Positions 44,750 through 54,710 of a stretch of DNA of 64,000 nucleotides are shown piece after piece (position 1 is the first letter of the stretch; each line of letters opens with the position of its first letter). Origin of the DNA: AP-15 sp963747735 (lineage in GTDB: Bacteria > Pseudomonadota > Alphaproteobacteria > ATCC43930 > CGMCC-115725); the NCBI GenBank assembly GCA_963747735.1, contig CAVVGE010000019.1, positions 711,602 through 775,601 of the forward strand, written 5' to 3'. The notes under the pieces are model-generated. The model did not search any database. It saw only the letters and a list, made by a program, of their open reading frames with translations, and had not been told where the DNA came from. Made by a program: the position numbers and the translations under genes.

Positions 44750-45766
44750 TCAGCGATATTCGTCGCCGCAATCGCCGATCAGCCGCAGCAGGTCACGCGA
44801 TTTGGCGAGCACCGCCTCGATCGCCGCAAGGTCGGGATCGTCGAGCGCAAAGCCGAAGACGCGAGCGTTGTCGGCGATATGCTCGGCGACCCCGAGCCGG
44901 GCGCCGACAATGACGCCGGCGACCGCCGGCCGATCGAGCGCATAGCGGGCGCCGACATTGGCGATGCCGACCCGGTGCTTGCCGGCAATATCCTTTAAGA
45001 CCGCGAGCAATTCCTGAAACAGCCTCCAGCCGCCCCAGGCGTCGATCATGCGCTTGTATTTCTGCAACGAAGCGGTGGCGAGCTGGGCCCGCGACGGCTC
45101 GGGCCGACCCAGGAATTTCTCGGACAAGAGGCCGCCGAGCACCGTGCCGTAGGCCAGCAGCACTGTGCCGTGCTCGCCGCAAAAGGATGCCATCCCCGCC
45201 TCGGGCCGGCGATCGATCAGCGAATACTGCACCTGGTTGGAAACAATCGGGATGCCGTGGCCGGCGATGACGCGCAGCCGCTCGGTATCGAAATTGGTCA
45301 GCGCGAGATGCCGGATCTTTCCCTCGCGCTGCAAATCGGCGAGATGCCGCAGCGCATCGAGGTAGCTTTGATCCGCATAATCCCACCAATGGAATTGGAG
45401 GAGATCGAGGCAATCCACACCCATCCGCGACAACGACACCCCGATCGCCCCCTCGACGATCGCCCGGGTCATCCGTCCGGGATGCGGCACCCATTTTGTA
45501 AACGCCTGGCTCTCGAACAGCCGCTCGCGCCCACGATGCGCGGCGAAGCGCCGCCGGAACTCGCCGATGAAATCCTCGGCGGGGCCGTAATGGTCGGCCA
45601 GATCCCAGGTGGTGAACCCGGCGTCGTGATAGGCGAACATCGCCTCGATCGCGCGCTCAGGGTCGATCGCGCCGTGCGCGCCCGAGACCTGCCACATCCC
45701 GTTCAGCACCCGGCAAATTTCGAGATCGCCAGCAAATGGCAGGCGGCTCGACGAGGAGAGGGCCAT
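44750..45766 (-). CDS. aldo/keto reductase
   Basis: 338 aa (alpha/beta)8-barrel. The catalytic tetrad is readable: Asp and Tyr in TTWDLADHYGPAEDF, Lys in SQAFTKWVPH, His in LLQFHWWDY. NADPH is held by the later RAIVEGAIG and IVGARLGVAEHI regions. Cytoplasmic NADPH-dependent reduction of aldehydes/ketones. Convergent with the membrane-protein gene (17-bp gap) and divergent from the MmgE/PrpD gene. Substrate unknown. Confidence 0.9.
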   Translation of the reverse strand: MALSSSSRLPFAGDLEICRVLNGMWQVSGAHGAIDPERAIEAMFAYHDAGFTTWDLADHYGPAEDFIGEFRRRFAAHRGRERLFESQAFTKWVPHPGRMTRAIVEGAIGVSLSRMGVDCLDLLQFHWWDYADQSYLDALRHLADLQREGKIRHLALTNFDTERLRVIAGHGIPIVSNQVQYSLIDRRPEAGMASFCGEHGTVLLAYGTVLGGLLSEKFLGRPEPSRAQLATASLQKYKRMIDAWGGWRLFQELLAVLKDIAGKHRVGIANVGARYALDRPAVAGVIVGARLGVAEHIADNARVFGFALDDPDLAAIEAVLAKSRDLLRLIGDCGDEYR

Positions 45767-45852
45767 TGATCGTCTCCCAATTCACTCGGTTGCGGCGGGC
45801 CGCGGGACGCGCTACGCGGACATCATGTTAGCGCGGGAGGTCAGAAACGCGA

Positions 45853-47217
45853 ATGGGCCAGGAAATCGATGAGCTGGCTCGGTTTGTCGCCGAGACGCAA
45901 TTGGAGCAAATCCCCGAACCGGTCCAGGACCACGCAAAGCTGGTGCTGCTGGATACGCTCGGTGTGATCCTGGCGGGATCGCAGCGTCCCGAGGTGCGCG
46001 GTCTGCGCGAGCAGCTGGCGCCGACCGCCGGCAACGGGGCCACGGTCTATGCGCGCGGCTGGCCGGCGCATGATCCTCGCACCGCGGCGCTCTTGAACGG
46101 GATCGCCGGCCGGGCGATCGAATTGTGCGAGGGGCTCCGTCTCGCTTCGGGCCAGGTCGCGATGCAGGTGTTGCCCGGCGTGCTGGCGGTCGGCGAGCAC
46201 ACCGGCAGCACCGGGCGCGAGATGCTGGCGGCGTTCATCCTCGGCTACGAGGCGGCGGCCCGGCTGGCGTTGGGGTTTACACCGCGCCCGCTGGCGCACC
46301 AGAACGGCCAGGCTCTGCTGTTGGCGGCGGCGGCCGCGGGAGCGCGTCTCAAAGGTCTCGACGCCGCGGGGGTGAGCCGGGCGATGCGCATCGCCGCGAT
46401 CCTGATGCTGACGCCGAGCTATACGAACGCCGTCGCCGGCGCCACGGCGCTCAACGTCGCCGGCGGCATGAGCGGCTTTGCCGCGGGATTGGCGCCCGAG
46501 CTGGCGCTCGCCGGGTTCGAGGCGCGCGACGATGCCATCGAAGAGTCGCTGGGCCAGCTCGTTGGCGACGGCTTTACGCCCGACCATCTCACCGGCGAGC
46601 TCGGCACGCGCTGGGAGATCACCCGCAACTATTTCCGCCTCTACGCCTGCTGCAACCCGATCCATCCGGCGCTCGACTGCCTTGCGGCGGCGCTCGCCGA
46701 GCTCCGGCCGCGGCCGGAAGAGATCGCGCGCATCGAGTTCGCCACCTACCGTTTCGCCTCGGTCATGCGCAACCCGGACCCGCCCAACTATTTCGCCTCC
46801 AAATACTCGCTGCCGCATGCCGCTGCGGTGATGGCGGTGCGCGGCGGCGCGGGTTTCGCCGAGCTCGACGACACCGCCCTTACCGATCCCACGGTCGCGG
46901 CCTTGCGCCGGCGGGTAGAGGTCGTCGAAGACCCGGCAATGAGCGCGTTGGCACCCCGGCTGCGGCCAGCGTGGGTGACCCTGACGCTGTCCGACGGCCG
47001 GCGCAGCACGCATGCCCGCGACAGCCATCGCGGCGATTTTCAGCATCCCTTCGCCCCCTCCGAGCTCCGCGAGAAATTCCGCGAGCTCGCCGCCACCGTG
47101 CTGACCCCTAAGGGCGCCATCGAGGTCGAGCAAGCGGTAGATCGCTGCCAGGATTGGCGGAAGATCGGCGAGCTGACCGCACTGCTGCGCCGCGCCAGCC
47201 GCACCAGCCGCACCTGA
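45853..47217 (+). CDS. MmgE/PrpD-family protein
   Basis: 454 aa. LVLLDTLGVILAGS, LNGIAGRAIELCEG, a mostly helical N-terminal domain and KYSLPHAAAVMA in the second domain are the markers of the 2-methylcitrate dehydratase (PrpD)/iminodisuccinate epimerase family. Members dehydrate or isomerise branched hydroxyacids; the exact substrate cannot be read here. ATG preceded by GGGAGGTCAGAAACGCG. No other prp genes are adjacent. Confidence 0.9.
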   Translation: MGQEIDELARFVAETQLEQIPEPVQDHAKLVLLDTLGVILAGSQRPEVRGLREQLAPTAGNGATVYARGWPAHDPRTAALLNGIAGRAIELCEGLRLASGQVAMQVLPGVLAVGEHTGSTGREMLAAFILGYEAAARLALGFTPRPLAHQNGQALLLAAAAAGARLKGLDAAGVSRAMRIAAILMLTPSYTNAVAGATALNVAGGMSGFAAGLAPELALAGFEARDDAIEESLGQLVGDGFTPDHLTGELGTRWEITRNYFRLYACCNPIHPALDCLAAALAELRPRPEEIARIEFATYRFASVMRNPDPPNYFASKYSLPHAAAVMAVRGGAGFAELDDTALTDPTVAALRRRVEVVEDPAMSALAPRLRPAWVTLTLSDGRRSTHARDSHRGDFQHPFAPSELREKFRELAATVLTPKGAIEVEQAVDRCQDWRKIGELTALLRRASRTSRT

Positions 47218-47672
47218 CTGTGAGGACGGTCATGAGCCGACCGATCGCGGCATCCGCGACCTATGCTATCGGGCCGAATCGAGCGACGGCAGTCGGTTTC
47301 GGGTTCTCGTCCTTGTCGGCGACCTCACCGCCGCCGGGTCGGGCGCGGACTCGATGCGAACAGCACCGCGCACGGCCCCTCTCCGACAACCGGACAGAGC
47401 TGGCGGGCACAGCGTCCCCGCTGGTCACCGGACCCGCAAGGAACGGCACTATAGTGCGTCTGAAAGCTTCAGCGGTCGGTTGCGCGACGAGTTGTCGAAA
47501 CGAGACATTCTGGCCCGCTAGCCCGCGCATGGGCGGCGCTTGCCGCGAAAGTGCGGTTAAGCCTAGGCTTGACGAGCCGCCGCGGTCGGCTCGGACGGCA
47601 GCGCGACGGGCCGACGCCAACTGCACGATCTCTGCGGAAGATGAACATCTCTAGTGGAGCCGGGTTCTCACG
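47218..47672. other. region before the broken glycosyltransferase, no intact gene
   Basis: 455 bp. One frame around 47450-47580 reads helix-like charged residues (SGRLRDELSKRDILAR) and then stops. This could be a decayed coding piece belonging to the next gene. Nothing can be named with confidence. Confidence 0.35.
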
Positions 47673-49200
47673 ATGGAAATTGCCCAACCAAAATATAAAA
47701 TTTTGATTTTGCATGCCCTGCGCAATGACGCTCGCCAAACCACCATCGACCATATTTATTGCTATCCACGGCATCGGCGCGGCAATCTCTACGCTTATCA
47801 TCATGCTTACGCGCCAGTCAGTGAGGAGCTCAGCTCGTTTCCGTTCGATGCAATCATCTTGAATTATTGTTTTTCTCCATCAACGAATCTTTCACTCATA
47901 CGAAATCCTCAAAACTCAACACTATGATTTTATTTCTAACTCTCCAGCCACAAAGATAGCGATTTCACAGGATGAGATGACATGCAATGCGATTTTGGAT
48001 GAATGGTTGGACTATATGAACGTCGACGTCATTTTCACCCCGGTGCAGAACGACCTGGATGTTTTGTTGCCGATTTGCAGCGCGCATAGCAAAATCAAGC
48101 ATGCCTTTGCAGGCTACAGTGAGCCGAGCGAGATAGAGCGGCTGGCACAATACCGCCGGCCATTCGCTGAACGTGTCATCGACGTGGGCACCCGGGTGAG
48201 GGCGACTCCGCCGCATTATGGCCGCGCCGGTCTTGTCAAGGCCCGCTCGGCCGAGCGATTTCGCGACACGGCGAGCGCTGCGGGATTTTGCCGTGGATAT
48301 CTCGACGGAACTGCAGGATGCTTTCACCGGCGACGAATGGTTTCACTTTCTCGGCTCGTGCCGGTTTACCCTTGTCGCTCGCGGAGGTGCGAGCGCCTGC
48401 GATCCCCGCGCCGAGATCGGGCGGGCGGTGGCCGAGTTTGTCAAAGCAAGCCCTCAGGCCACCTTCGAGGAAATCGAAGCAGCCTGCTTTCCAGGCCGGG
48501 ATCGCTATGATTTCACGGCGGTAACACCGCGCCTGTTTGAGGCGGCGGCGCTGCATACCGGCCTTATCCTGCTGGAGGGCGATTACGTCGCAGGGTTGGT
48601 GCCGTACAAGCATTACATTCCGCTGAAGGCAGATTTTTCCAATCTCCGCGAGGTGTTCGCGCTGATGCGGGACGATGCCGGGGCCGAGGCGATGATCGCG
48701 GCGGCGTATCAGCATTTGGTGCAAAGCGGATTGTTCAGCTACCGCAAATTCGTCGATGACGTCTTTGACGAAATTGTCGCGGCCTCTCCGGAGCCGCGTC
48801 ATGCGAGCGCTGCCGATTTCACGCAATTGCAGCGGCATTACCAACGGCTTGCTCCCTATCAGCGGTTGGCCATGGAATCGCCGCCGAATTGGTTGCATAT
48901 TGCTCCCCAGGCGTGCAATCGCGCAGAAATTCTGGGTCAGCGAGAGTCCATTTTGGCGCTGATCGAGGCCAGGCGCCGGGGTTCCGATGCGCGCAGCGTC
49001 ATGGCGGCCATGATTGAAGCCGGCGGGCGGCTCGACCCGACCGTCGCCGCCCTGGCCACCGAAGCCATTGCCGGGCTTGCGGATGACGACGGCAGCAATC
49101 TGGACGCCCTGGCGGCGCTTGTGAATGCCCCGCCGCAACAGCTTTCGGGCTTGGACTATGGTCGCCATAGTAGAAGCTGCGAGTACATCTACGATCCCTT
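47673..49200 (+). pseudogene. glycosyltransferase-like gene spread over three frames
   Basis: The product can be followed across three frames. KYKILILHALRNDARQTTIDH to LNYCF lies in the first (from ATG 47673); FLHQRIFHSYEIL, AISQDEMTCNAILDEWLDYM and IDVGTRV to KARSAERF in the second; FAVDISTELQDAFTGDEWF, VARGGASACDP, EAACFPGRD and LLEGDYVAGLVPYKHYIPL in the third. The last set (GGAS...ACFPGRD...HYIPL) is typical of a large uncharacterised family of surface-glycan glycosyltransferase-like proteins. The shifts fall at T-runs 47870-47874 and 48286-48289, each one T too long. After ~49200 the sequence no longer reads as this family. The first part is unusually AT-rich for this window. Confidence 0.65.
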
Positions 49201-49458
49201 GCCAGAACCCTCTAACCCAAGAAATTCGTCAGTAGATCCGGTCGACCCCGAGGGATGTGCCGACCGAACCGGCTTGCCCGCGCATGCGCTTGGTGATCCG
49301 TTGATCGAGCCCAGGCCATATTCCGGTTCGCAGGCGGCGCGGCTAGGCGCCGATCGGTGGGCTGCTTTGCGCGGGCTACTCCCGGGACTGCGCGACGATC
49401 CACGTGCGAGGATCGCCCTCGCCGAGCGTGCGGTACCGGCGGGTAAGGACGGAGGTTC

Positions 49459-50815
49459 TTGCGAGGGAATGCTTTGCGCGGCATTCCTCTGGCCCCCGCC
49501 GCGGTGAATACGGTCCAATCCAACGGCTATTTCTGCCAGTTGCTGCGGCAACTGCCGGAGTTGCCGTTCGATCACGATTTTTGGATCAGCCTTACCGCTT
49601 TCGCGACCATCGCCTCGCCGAATACAGCGGCCCGGTTCGATGAGTTTCTCGATCAGCGGGGCGTGCTCATCCCCGAAGCGCTGGCGAAATGGCCGCTGGC
49701 GGCGCGCACCAATTTCCTGACCTATTGCGTAAGGCATCAGCGGCTCACTCCGGCGCTGGCGATCGTCCATCAGGCAAGCGCGAACTGGAGTCCGGCGGAT
49801 AACGGTGCTGATGCTGGGCGTTCCGGCTTACCGCCCTGACTGTGCTGGAGAACGCCAAAGCGTATGACCAGCTGTCGGCCCATATCAAAGCCTACCATGA
49901 ATTGCTGGAAGGGAGACGGATTGATCCGGCGGTTCGGGCTAATATCAAGGTGCAGATCGAGCTATTGATGGCGGCGTCGCTGCGGGCGCGGGCTCTCGAT
50001 CAACTGGCGCTATCTCATTATCAGCAGGCTATTTCACTGATCGAAGCCTGCCCGTCGCCCCGTCTCAGTTCGGGAGTGCTAGCCGGCTTGTTGCTGACGG
50101 TGGGCAAATTTCACGAGGCGCAGCGCCATTTTGCCAAAGCGCAGGCATGTTACGAGCGCAGCGTCGTCGCTGCCGAAAGCGCAACGGGAAAGCACGATCT
50201 CCTGGCGGCTCTCGGCGGATTGGCTTTGCTCTCCGTACGCCAGGGACGGCATGCCGAGGCAGTGGCGCTGTACCGCCGGCGCGTCGCGTTGATCGAGAGC
50301 GATCCCAAGCTCGGGGAGTCTGCAAAAATTTTTGCGAACAACCAATTGGCGGCGGCACTCGTCGCAACTGGCAATAAATCGTCTGGATGGCAGCTGTTTG
50401 ACCAGACCGTCGCTGCCATAAGCCGTGGTCGGCCGCCGAACCAAGCCCTGATGGCTGCGACGTTGCTGGCCCGCATTGATGCCGGTCTGGCTGAGCTTTC
50501 GGACGACACGCTGTGGCAAGACGTGCGCGCGCTGACCAAGAGCACGGCACTGTCGATAATGCACTGCCGGTCGTTGCTGAGATTGGCGGAACGGGCCATA
50601 GATGCTGACCGGACAAAATTGGCCGCCGACATCGCTGCCGCAGTCTCCGATCGGTCGCTCGATGTCGCCGCGTCAAATCCGGCGCAGGCTGCGCCGCTGT
50701 TCCTGAACCTTGCTTGCGCGGTGCAACGCCTTGGCGGGGATCCTCGCACGGCGTTCGATTTGCTGCACCACTGCGTCCGGACAATGGCGGAGTTCGCGGG
50801 CAGCACGGACGAGGG
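49459..50815 (+). pseudogene. TPR-type protein gene, frameshifted and 3'-truncated
   Basis: The frame from 49459 (TTG after GGAGG) reads YFCQLLRQLPELPFDHDFW and AARTNFLTYCVRHQRLTPA up to ~49815. Another frame then reads FRLTALTVLENAKAYDQL and continues as helical TPR-like repeats (FHEAQRHFAKAQACYERS, GGLALLSVRQGRHAEAVA) to about FDLLHHCVRTMAEF near 50800. The shift is at GGG 49816-49818; one more G would restore the frame. Downstream of ~50815 the frame reads antisense of a methyltransferase, so the original 3' end is lost. Role unknown; TPR proteins often accompany glycan transferases. Confidence 0.55.
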
Positions 50816-51116
50816 CGGGGTTTTCGTGGGCAAAGTAGTCGAGCAGATAATAGTCGTGCCGCCGCGCCAGCAGGCGGGTCAGCGCGGTGATCCCACCGCC
50901 GACATCCAGCACGCGAAGACGACCGCGATTTTCGAACATCAGATCGCCGTACATTTCATCGAAGATCATGCGCTTGGGCGGGGTCGTGCGCAACCACCTA
51001 TGACTGGCGAATGCATCGGCGCCGGGGCGTTCCCACTTGCGCAGCAGGGACGCGATCCGATCCGCCTTTAGATAGGCAGCAAGATCTGCCTCCTCGATGC
51101 AATGCATCAGCCTCAT
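50673..51116 (-). pseudogene. truncated SAM-dependent methyltransferase
   Basis: 147 aa. The first ~100 residues look real: IFDEMYGDLMFENRGRLRVLDVGGGITALTRLL contains the class I methyltransferase SAM-binding glycine motif across two adjacent stretches, then YYLLDYFAHE. Past ~50815 the frame is simply antisense to the TPR gene (arginine-rich, no fold). The rest of the methyltransferase, normally ~100-150 more residues, is missing. Head-on junction with another truncated gene points to a deletion or inversion. Confidence 0.55.
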
Positions 51117-51186
51117 GTCATAACTTCCTCGGCAGGTGCTATGGTCCGGCGATCATAGCCGCAGCATCATGCGAAGGACATCGACC

Positions 51187-51888
51187 ATGCCAAAGCCGAC
51201 TTATCAACGGGCGCTGATCGTCGGCGCCGGGCGAGGGCTCAGCGCCTCGCTCGCACGCCTCTTCGCCGGAGAGGGGATGCAGGTGGCGCTGGCCGCGCGC
51301 GACACAGAAAAGCTCGGCCCCCTTTGCGCCGAGACCGGCGCCAAAGCTTATGCCTGCGATGCGGTCGATCCGGCGCAGGTCGCAAAGCTGCTCGCCGCGG
51401 TCGAAGCGGCGTCGGGTGCCCCCGATGTCGTCGTCTACAACGCCAGCGCCCGTGCCCGCGGACCGGTCGCCGAGCTCAACCCGGCCGAGGTCGAGCGTGC
51501 GATCATGGTCAGCGCCTATGGCGGGTTTCTGGTCGCGCACGAGGCGGTCAAACGGATGCTGCCGAAAAAGCACGGCGCCGTCTTGTTCACCGGCGCTTCG
51601 GCGAGCGTCAAGGGCTACCCGCTCTCGGCCGCGTTTGCGATGGGCAAGTTCGCCTTGCGCGGGCTGGCGCAGAGCATGGCGCGCGAGCTCGCCCCGCAGG
51701 GCATCCATGTCGCCCATTTCGTGATCGACGGCGCGATCCGCAATCCAGGCCGGGTCGAGCCGGCGGACAAGCCCGACAGCATGCTCGACCCCGATGCGAT
51801 CGCCGCGACCTATCTGGGTGTGCTGCACCAGCCGCGCTCGGCTTGGGCCTGGGAGGTCGAATTGCGGCCCTGGGTCGAGCGCTTCTGA
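51187..51888 (+). CDS. SDR-family oxidoreductase
   Basis: 233 aa from ATG 51187 (GAAGGAC upstream; ATG 51169 also in frame). VGAGRGLSASLARLF is the cofactor glycine motif and VVYNASARARG replaces the usual NNAG. The catalytic region FTGASASVKGYPLSAAFAMGKFALRG keeps serine but has Phe where the active-site Tyr is expected (AFAMGKF), with the lysine in place. It may therefore be an atypical or inactive SDR, related to the YciK/glucose-dehydrogenase-like group. It ends 6 bp before the convergent glycosyltransferase gene. Confidence 0.8.
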   Translation: MPKPTYQRALIVGAGRGLSASLARLFAGEGMQVALAARDTEKLGPLCAETGAKAYACDAVDPAQVAKLLAAVEAASGAPDVVVYNASARARGPVAELNPAEVERAIMVSAYGGFLVAHEAVKRMLPKKHGAVLFTGASASVKGYPLSAAFAMGKFALRGLAQSMARELAPQGIHVAHFVIDGAIRNPGRVEPADKPDSMLDPDAIAATYLGVLHQPRSAWAWEVELRPWVERF

Positions 51889-51894
51889 GCAGCA

Positions 51895-53280
51895 TTACGG
51901 CGCGGCAGCTCCCGCAGCGGCGATGGCGGTGCGGCAAGCGGCGTAAACCGTCTCGACCGAGAGATCGGCGAGATCGGGCTCGACCAGCACCGTGACCGCG
52001 GCGCCGCGCGGAGCGCAGAGGCCGGGCTCGGAAGCGCGCGAGAAAAGCACCACGACCGGCTGGCCGGCGGCGGCGGCGACGTGGGTGACGCCGGTATCGT
52101 TGCCGATCGTGAGCGCGGCCGCCCGCGCCAATGCGGCGAGCGCCGAAAGATCGGTACAGCCGATGAGGTCGACACAATCGGGGCAGACGCCGCGGATCGC
52201 CCGGGCGACCGTCGCTTCGCCGGCAACCCCAACCACGACCGTCACCAGCCCATCCCGATGCAATCGCCCCGCCAGCTCGCCGTAATACGCCGCGGGCCAG
52301 CGCTTTTCGGGCCGGTGCGGCGCCGATCCTGGGATCAGCACAGCGAAGCGCCGGCCGCAAAGCGCGTTTGGCAGGCCCCCGGCCGCCGGCAGCCGCGGCG
52401 CCGTCGCCGAGGGATGGATGCCGGCCATCAGCAATTGCTCGGCCTGCCGGTCCATCGTGTGCTGCCGGTTGCGCTCGAGGTTGGCGTGGGGATGAGAGCA
52501 GCCGGCAACGATCCCCGACCATTCCGGCATCGGCCCCGGCCGGAACAACCGGGCATAGAGCGCGGTGCGGTCGGAGGTCTGGAAATCATAGACCCGATCA
52601 AAGCGGCCCCGCCGCAACACGCGGCGCAGCGCGAGCAAGCCTGGGAGGTCGAGCCCGCGCGGCCGCGGATCGACCAGGACGTCGTCGAACAGCCCCGTCT
52701 GCGCCGCGAAATCGCCATAGGGCGCTGTCGTCAGTAGGCTGATCCGGTCGCCCCGATGATGCCGCCGAATGTCGGGCACCGGCCCCAGCGCCTGGATAAA
52801 ATCGCCGAGCGCACCGAGCTTGATAACCAAAATCTCGCGCGGCAAAGATCGTGCCGGCACCGCTTTGCGGCGCGGATGGCGGCTGGCCAGAGCAGCGAGA
52901 TCGACTTTGCTCGCCAATTCCTCGCAAGCCCGAAAAAACGCTGCATGCGCCGCCGGATCGCGATTGCCGACAGATGCCAGGAGCGCATCGATCAGGGCGC
53001 GCGCCGCACCGGAAGCGGTTTCGAGCATTCCGCGCGCGGTACGGGGCCGCGCGGCCGACAAGACCATCCGGTTGCCGCGGCGCCACAAGATGACGGGCTC
53101 GGCGGAGAGATGGGCGGCCGGCACCTCGATGTCGCCGCCGGACTGCCCCAGCAGATGGTAGATGTCGCGGGCGATGATGTAGCGGCGGTCGCGCCCACCG
53201 TGCCGCGCCTCGTTCCAGGCGAAAAAGGCGTGGAGCGGCGTGTCGGCAGGGAAGGCGACGGCACTCAGGCCAGGTGGCAT
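51895..53280 (-). CDS. family 9 glycosyltransferase (heptosyltransferase-like) with extra N-terminal region
   Basis: 461 aa from ATG 53278-53280; an upstream GTG at 53367 would add 29 residues. The C-terminal ~300 residues are GT9: EILVIKLGALGDFIQALG, later AVLIPGSAPHRPEKRWP (nucleotide-sugar site) and TIGNDTGVTHVAAAAGQPVVVLF. The N-terminal ~150 residues (HAFFAWNEARHGGRDRRYI and an alpha-rich stretch) are not part of GT9 and I cannot name them. Probably transfers a heptose-like sugar to LPS core or another surface glycan at the inner membrane. It adjoins the broken glycan genes at 47.6-51.1 kb. Confidence 0.85.
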   Translation of the reverse strand: MPPGLSAVAFPADTPLHAFFAWNEARHGGRDRRYIIARDIYHLLGQSGGDIEVPAAHLSAEPVILWRRGNRMVLSAARPRTARGMLETASGAARALIDALLASVGNRDPAAHAAFFRACEELASKVDLAALASRHPRRKAVPARSLPREILVIKLGALGDFIQALGPVPDIRRHHRGDRISLLTTAPYGDFAAQTGLFDDVLVDPRPRGLDLPGLLALRRVLRRGRFDRVYDFQTSDRTALYARLFRPGPMPEWSGIVAGCSHPHANLERNRQHTMDRQAEQLLMAGIHPSATAPRLPAAGGLPNALCGRRFAVLIPGSAPHRPEKRWPAAYYGELAGRLHRDGLVTVVVGVAGEATVARAIRGVCPDCVDLIGCTDLSALAALARAAALTIGNDTGVTHVAAAAGQPVVVLFSRASEPGLCAPRGAAVTVLVEPDLADLSVETVYAACRTAIAAAGAAAP

Positions 53281-53393
53281 CGCAGGCTCGGTTGCCAGCA
53301 GGGCAAGCCCGGAATTTATGGTAGCCTGGCCGTTATGGCGAGGGCGGGCGAGGGTCTCAGCCGACACCCCGGCATGCGACCGGGCAAAACCTG

Positions 53394-54440
53394 ATGCGCG
53401 TCTTCACCTCTCTCCCGACCAAAGATTGGCGCGGCGCGGCATCATTTGCGGTAGCGGCCGAAGCCGCCGGGTTCGACAGCCTGGCGACGGCCGAGCTCGG
53501 TCACGACCCGTTCACACCGCTCGCCTTGGCAGCGCTCGCCACCGGGCGGGTCGAGCTGACGACATCGGTCGCGGTTGCCTTTCCGCGCAGTCCGACGGTC
53601 ATGGCGAGCCAGGCCTGGGATCTGCACGCCAATTCGCACGGCCGGTTTGTTCTCGGTCTCGGCAGCCAGGTCAAAGGCCACAACGAGCGCCGGTTCGGCA
53701 TCGCGTGGAGCCTGCCGGCACCACGGCTGCGCGACTATGTCGGGGCGTTGCGCGCGGTTTGGCGCTGCTGGGAAACGGGCGAGCCGCTCGGCTTCGAGAG
53801 CGCGCACTACCGGCTCACTTTGATGACCCCCGACTTCTCGCCGGAGCCGACCGGGCTGCCGCCGCCGCGCGTCGCGATCGCCGCGGTCGGTGAGGCGATG
53901 CTGCGGCTTGCCGGCGAGGTCGGCGACGGGGTGCGGCTGCATCCGCTTTGCTCGCGCCGCTATCTCGCAGAAATTTGCCTGCCGAAGATCGAGGAAGGCC
54001 GGCGGCGCGGCGGCATCGCACGCGGGCATTTCGACATTCATGGCGGCGGTTTTGTCGCGACCGGCCCAGACGAGGCGGCGGTCCGCGCGGAGATGGACCG
54101 GGTGCGCCGGCGCGTGGCGTTCTACGGCTCGACCCGCACCTACCGGCCGATCCTCGCCTTGCACGGGATCGAGGAGCTGGGGGCGGCGCTCCACCGCTTG
54201 TCGATCGAGGGGCGCTGGGGCGAAATGCCCTCGCTGGTCTCGGACGATGTCGTTCGCCTGTTCGCCGTCTGCGCGACCTATGGCGAAATCGCCGGCGCGG
54301 TCGCGGCGCGCTGTGGCGGCCTCGCCAACTCGATCGAGCTCAATTTCCCGGCATCGGCGCCTCCCGCCTTGCAGCACGAGCTGGTCGCCGACCTCCACCG
54401 CGTCCCGCACGCCTTCACCGGCTTTGCCGCCAACCGCTGA
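53394..54440 (+). CDS. LLM-class flavin-dependent oxidoreductase (F420-type branch)
   Basis: 348 aa luciferase-like TIM barrel. AEAAGFDSLATAELGHDPF, TSVAVAFPRSPTVMASQAWDLHANSHGRFVLGLGSQV (two adjacent motifs) and EVGDGVRLHPL match the TIGR03617-like F420-dependent group. ATG 53394 opens MRVFTSLPTKDW; no strong ribosome site is seen. The divergent GT9 gene is 113 bp away. Likely oxidises an organic substrate with reduced flavin or F420; substrate unknown. Confidence 0.87.
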   Translation: MRVFTSLPTKDWRGAASFAVAAEAAGFDSLATAELGHDPFTPLALAALATGRVELTTSVAVAFPRSPTVMASQAWDLHANSHGRFVLGLGSQVKGHNERRFGIAWSLPAPRLRDYVGALRAVWRCWETGEPLGFESAHYRLTLMTPDFSPEPTGLPPPRVAIAAVGEAMLRLAGEVGDGVRLHPLCSRRYLAEICLPKIEEGRRRGGIARGHFDIHGGGFVATGPDEAAVRAEMDRVRRRVAFYGSTRTYRPILALHGIEELGAALHRLSIEGRWGEMPSLVSDDVVRLFAVCATYGEIAGAVAARCGGLANSIELNFPASAPPALQHELVADLHRVPHAFTGFAANR

Positions 54441-54710
54441 CCGCGCATTACCGCGCAAAGGTGTTCGCCCGGCAAAATCGCCAGCACTCGGTCCCGACGG
54501 CGGTTCTCAACCCAAAGCCGACCCTAAACCGAGCGCGCCTCTTGACCGATGTTGCCCCAAAGCAGACATGTCCAGAAAGGAGCATAGTATGCGCCGCGCG
54601 ATCTTCTGGCCTAGCCTGATCATACCGGATAACGTCCACCAGGAATCGGCAACACGAACACTTGGTATATAGACCGAAGGCTGCCGCTGGAGAGAGGAGC
54701 AGAGGGAACC

